Assembly (NCBI GenBank): GCA_023247575.1
Contig: JAHFGE010000066.1
Location: 1 to 7,899 of the forward strand
Reading direction: 5' to 3'
Source of the DNA: Candidatus Omnitrophota bacterium
GTDB taxonomy: Bacteria; Omnitrophota; Gorgyraeia; Zapsychrales; Fredricksoniimonadaceae
DNA: 7,899 bases
In this document: piece by piece, positions 6,182 through 7,899 of the stretch
Numbering within the stretch: the first letter of the stretch is position 1
How the letters are laid out: the number at the start of each line of letters is the position of its first letter
Notes under the pieces: model-generated
What the model saw: only the letters and a program-made list of their open reading frames with translations
Databases searched by the model: none
What the model was told of the DNA's origin: nothing
Made by a program: the position numbers and the translations under genes

Positions 6182-6934
6182 TTAATTTTTATCTGCGTCC
6201 TCTGGCATTTGCACGGTGTCGGTATGAATGGTTAAGAACACCATCGTCTCCGTCTTTTGCATTAATTTTCCCTGTTTGCGAAACACCAGCCCTACCAATG
6301 GCAAATCCCCTAACAAAGGAAATTTATGCATTTTGGTAATCTCTCCCTCACTGATAAGGCCACCCATGGCCACCGTTATACTGTCTTTTAAATCGACTGT
6401 TGTCTGGGACTTTAGCTTAACGAGAACTGTGGACCTACTACTGTCTTTGAGAAAGACGTCCATGGCCGGTTCAATCCTGAATTTTGGTTCACCGGCAGGT
6501 GAATTAAACCATGTCAAATCCATGCGGATTACAGAGAATATTTTGGAAGTCAGGGGAATATCTATGGATTTACTCTCATCCTTACTTAAAACAACTGGCG
6601 GGAAATCCTTCTGGGTCACTTTACCGACAGTATCTAAAGCATCTAAAAGAACCCCATAGTCATCTTGGGAAAGTTCACCTATACTTAGCCGGTATCTTTT
6701 ATCAACCCAGACGGGGTTGTCCTGTCTCTTTAATTGGAGATTATGGAAATCCGAGACAATCGCTTCCCAATCCACCCCTTGACGATGCTCATCATTAAGC
6801 ACAATTTCAACCACCTTGGTCTCTATGGTGACCGTCGGAGTTGCTGCCGATTTTGGTGGAATTTGAGTATTTTGGGCAAAAACGGAAAGATTCGCGCAAA
6901 ATAAAATTATGATGACAGCGGCTATAAAACGCAT
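6182..6934 (-). CDS. Small exported secretin-like protein (type II/III secretin C-terminal signature)
   Basis: The 250-residue protein starts with a signal peptide (MRFIAAVIIILFCANLSVFA), with likely cleavage after A20. The mature part opens with VTIETKVVEIVLNDEHRQGVDW, which fits the secretin pattern of an E-x-VE strand followed by GVDW. It ends with MGGLISEGEITK, then FPLLGDLPLVGLVFRKQ and ETMVFLTI, the classic C-terminal secretin signature. True secretins are usually well over 400 residues with N-domains and a longer beta-barrel region. This one lacks room for N-domains, so it may be a minimal secretin or a non-pore relative. The ATG at 6934, 13 bases after the methyltransferase stop, is chosen because it begins the signal peptide; no good Shine-Dalgarno site is seen. 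The amidase follows directly, hinting at a shared envelope role. Confidence 0.75.
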   Translation of the reverse strand: MRFIAAVIIILFCANLSVFAQNTQIPPKSAATPTVTIETKVVEIVLNDEHRQGVDWEAIVSDFHNLQLKRQDNPVWVDKRYRLSIGELSQDDYGVLLDALDTVGKVTQKDFPPVVLSKDESKSIDIPLTSKIFSVIRMDLTWFNSPAGEPKFRIEPAMDVFLKDSSRSTVLVKLKSQTTVDLKDSITVAMGGLISEGEITKMHKFPLLGDLPLVGLVFRKQGKLMQKTETMVFLTIHTDTVQMPEDADKN

Positions 6935-6947
6935 ACAGTCTAGGATA

Positions 6948-7817
6948 TTAAATTTTTTGCCATTTCGCAATGAAAAATCCTTCCATACGCCCGTCTGGTA
7001 AAATACGCTCCTGCTTAAGCAGTTTAAAACCTTCGGCCTTGCGCGAAAACCAAAGTACGACCTCTTCATTTTCTTCCGGGGCAAATGTGCAGGTGCTGTA
7101 GACTAACACTCCGCCGGCTTTAAGTAAACGCCCGGCATGAAGCAACAGGCCTTTTTGTTTGTGAGCCATTTCCTTGATTTTACGTAAGCTCCAGTAAGCA
7201 TAAGTCTGTGGCTCATCTTTTTTAAAACGGCCTTCCGCGGAACAAGGTGCATCAACGAGTACGCGGTCGAATAGTAGGGGCGTACCTGCCTCGCCGGCAG
7301 GCGGGTTGCTATACGCCCCTACTCTAAAACGTCGGCCATCGACCATGGTCAGTGTTGTTTTTGCACCGGTTAAATTTAATACGCTTTTGAGTCGATAAAA
7401 GCGCGGGCGTACTGGCTCATTGGCCACTAAAACCCCTTCATTGCGCATATGCATGGCGATCTGGCTGGTCTTACTGCCAGGGCCAGCACATAAATCAAGG
7501 ATTCGCTCTCCTGGCTGAGGGTCTAATTCCATGACCGGCCGCATGCTTTCTAATCCTTGCGCATAAAGGGACCCTTGCGTGACTAAAGAGGAATCCAAAA
7601 CCATGCGTGCCTGGTTGATGGGTACGCTCAATGCAGGTGCATACCAGTCTACTCTTTCAAAATTTATTCCCATCCCTTCAAGTTGACGGTGCATTTGTGG
7701 AATTGAACTTTTAAAAGTATTAACACGAAAATGAATATATTGCGGCGGTTGACCGAAATGATCTAAAGCTTGCGGCGGTAAAATTTGAGCCAATCGCTGT
7801 AGAAATATTTCGTTCAT
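6948..7817 (-). CDS. RNA (cytosine-5-)-methyltransferase, NOP2/Sun (RsmB-like) family, with a 17-residue palindromic insert
   Basis: The 289-residue enzyme transfers a methyl group from SAM to C5 of cytosine in rRNA or tRNA. ILDLCAGPGSKTSQIA (106-121) is the SAM-binding motif. VDAPCSAEGRF (188-198) holds Asp189 and Cys192, and VYSTCTFAPEENE (from 239) holds Cys243; these are the two cysteines used in catalysis and release by the family. An N-terminal PUA or NusB-type RNA-binding domain is absent, so the exact target (16S rRNA or tRNA) cannot be named. Residues 166-182, just before FDRVLVDAPCS, are encoded by a palindromic repeat. The ATG at 7817 has a weak GGA five bases upstream and lies 31 bases downstream of the tRNA-Phe gene. 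Confidence 0.93.
   Translation of the reverse strand: MNEIFLQRLAQILPPQALDHFGQPPQYIHFRVNTFKSSIPQMHRQLEGMGINFERVDWYAPALSVPINQARMVLDSSLVTQGSLYAQGLESMRPVMELDPQPGERILDLCAGPGSKTSQIAMHMRNEGVLVANEPVRPRFYRLKSVLNLTGAKTTLTMVDGRRFRVGAYSNPPAGEAGTPLLFDRVLVDAPCSAEGRFKKDEPQTYAYWSLRKIKEMAHKQKGLLLHAGRLLKAGGVLVYSTCTFAPEENEEVVLWFSRKAEGFKLLKQERILPDGRMEGFFIAKWQKI
7273..7323. repeat. 51-bp nested palindromic element inside the methyltransferase gene
   Basis: The outer arms AGTAGGGGCGTA (7273-7284) and TACGCCCCTACT (7312-7323) match perfectly over 12 bp. An inner hairpin CCTGCC/GGCAGG (7285-7290 and 7296-7301) lies between them. The element is exactly 17 codons long and is read on the minus strand as VGAYSNPPAGEAGTPLL, give or take one boundary base. 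In the gene's frame it has no stop, while the other two minus-strand frames contain TAG. Its GC-rich, nested symmetry contrasts with the surrounding coding sequence, which supports an insertion over chance. Confidence 0.8.
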
Positions 7818-7848
7818 GATTTCCGTGAAAATTTTTGGGTGAGGAAAG

Positions 7849-7899
7849 TGCCGAGACCCAGACTTGCACTGGGGACGCCAGGATTTTCAGTCCTGCGCT
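7849..7899 (-). tRNA. tRNA-Phe (anticodon GAA), 3' part; 5' end outside window
   Basis: Read on the minus strand, the gene shows the end of the D-arm (AGC, then G26) and an anticodon stem CAGGA/TCCTG around the 7-base loop CTGAAAA with anticodon GAA at 7886-7888. A 5-base variable loop GCGTC follows, then a T-arm CCCAG/CTGGG with loop TGCAAGT, the acceptor strand TCTCGGC and discriminator A at 7849. The 5' acceptor half, expected as GCCGAGA, is beyond the window. CCA is not encoded (CTT follows), so the end must be added by nucleotidyltransferase. The T-loop has G where U55 is normally found. The identity as Phe is firm from the loop; the rest of the fold cannot be checked. Confidence 0.88.

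Noticed and set aside
6935..7084. Extended start of the secretin-like gene at 7084
   Set aside because: The added 50 residues are methyltransferase sequence in another frame and would bury the clear signal peptide that starts at 6934.
1..7899. CRISPR array, prophage, toxin-antitoxin pair or transposase
   Set aside because: There are no spaced direct repeats, integrase, transposase or small paired genes. Every long open frame not listed is antisense to or out of frame with a real gene.

Overview
The window reads like a compact chromosomal segment of a Gram-negative-type (two-membrane) bacterium. The clues are an AsmA-like envelope protein, a secretin-type protein with a signal peptide and a lipoprotein-like cell-wall amidase. 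Tight gene packing with short palindromic repeats inside genes would fit an uncultured candidate-phylum genome; Omnitrophota or a relative is my guess, not something the sequence proves. I see no phage, plasmid, CRISPR or transposase gene.

Layout. The left edge (1-681, + strand) holds the C-terminal part of an AsmA-like protein. Everything else lies on the minus strand and is read from right to left. It starts with the 3' part of a tRNA-Phe(GAA) gene at the right edge. Next come a NOP2/Sun-family RNA m5C methyltransferase, a small secretin-like exported protein, an N-acetylmuramoyl-L-alanine amidase and glutamate racemase (murI). After a 78-bp gap with two inverted repeats comes a complete preQ0-to-preQ1 block, queD-queC-queE-queF, followed by ribonuclease PH (rph) and the non-canonical purine NTP pyrophosphatase (rdgB). 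rdgB ends inside the 3' end of the convergent AsmA-like gene. Gene junctions are overlaps of 1 to 38 bp or gaps of 3 to 13 bp, apart from the gap before queD, so the minus strand may be one or two long operons.

How the genes fit together. QueD, QueC and QueE turn dihydroneopterin triphosphate into preQ0, and QueF reduces it to preQ1, the precursor of queuosine in tRNA wobble position 34. RNase PH trims tRNA 3' ends, the m5C methyltransferase acts on RNA, and a tRNA gene sits at the head of the run, so RNA maturation is one theme. MurI, the amidase and the secretin-like protein form a second, cell-envelope theme.

The most notable feature is not a new gene system but palindromic repeats inside coding sequences. 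A 51-bp nested palindrome adds 17 residues to the methyltransferase beside its catalytic motif. A roughly 134-bp two-hairpin element lies in frame within the N-terminus of the amidase. A fragment sharing sequence with the second element forms the queD leader and supplies its Shine-Dalgarno sequence. This resembles, by analogy only, the Rickettsia palindromic elements that insert in frame into genes.
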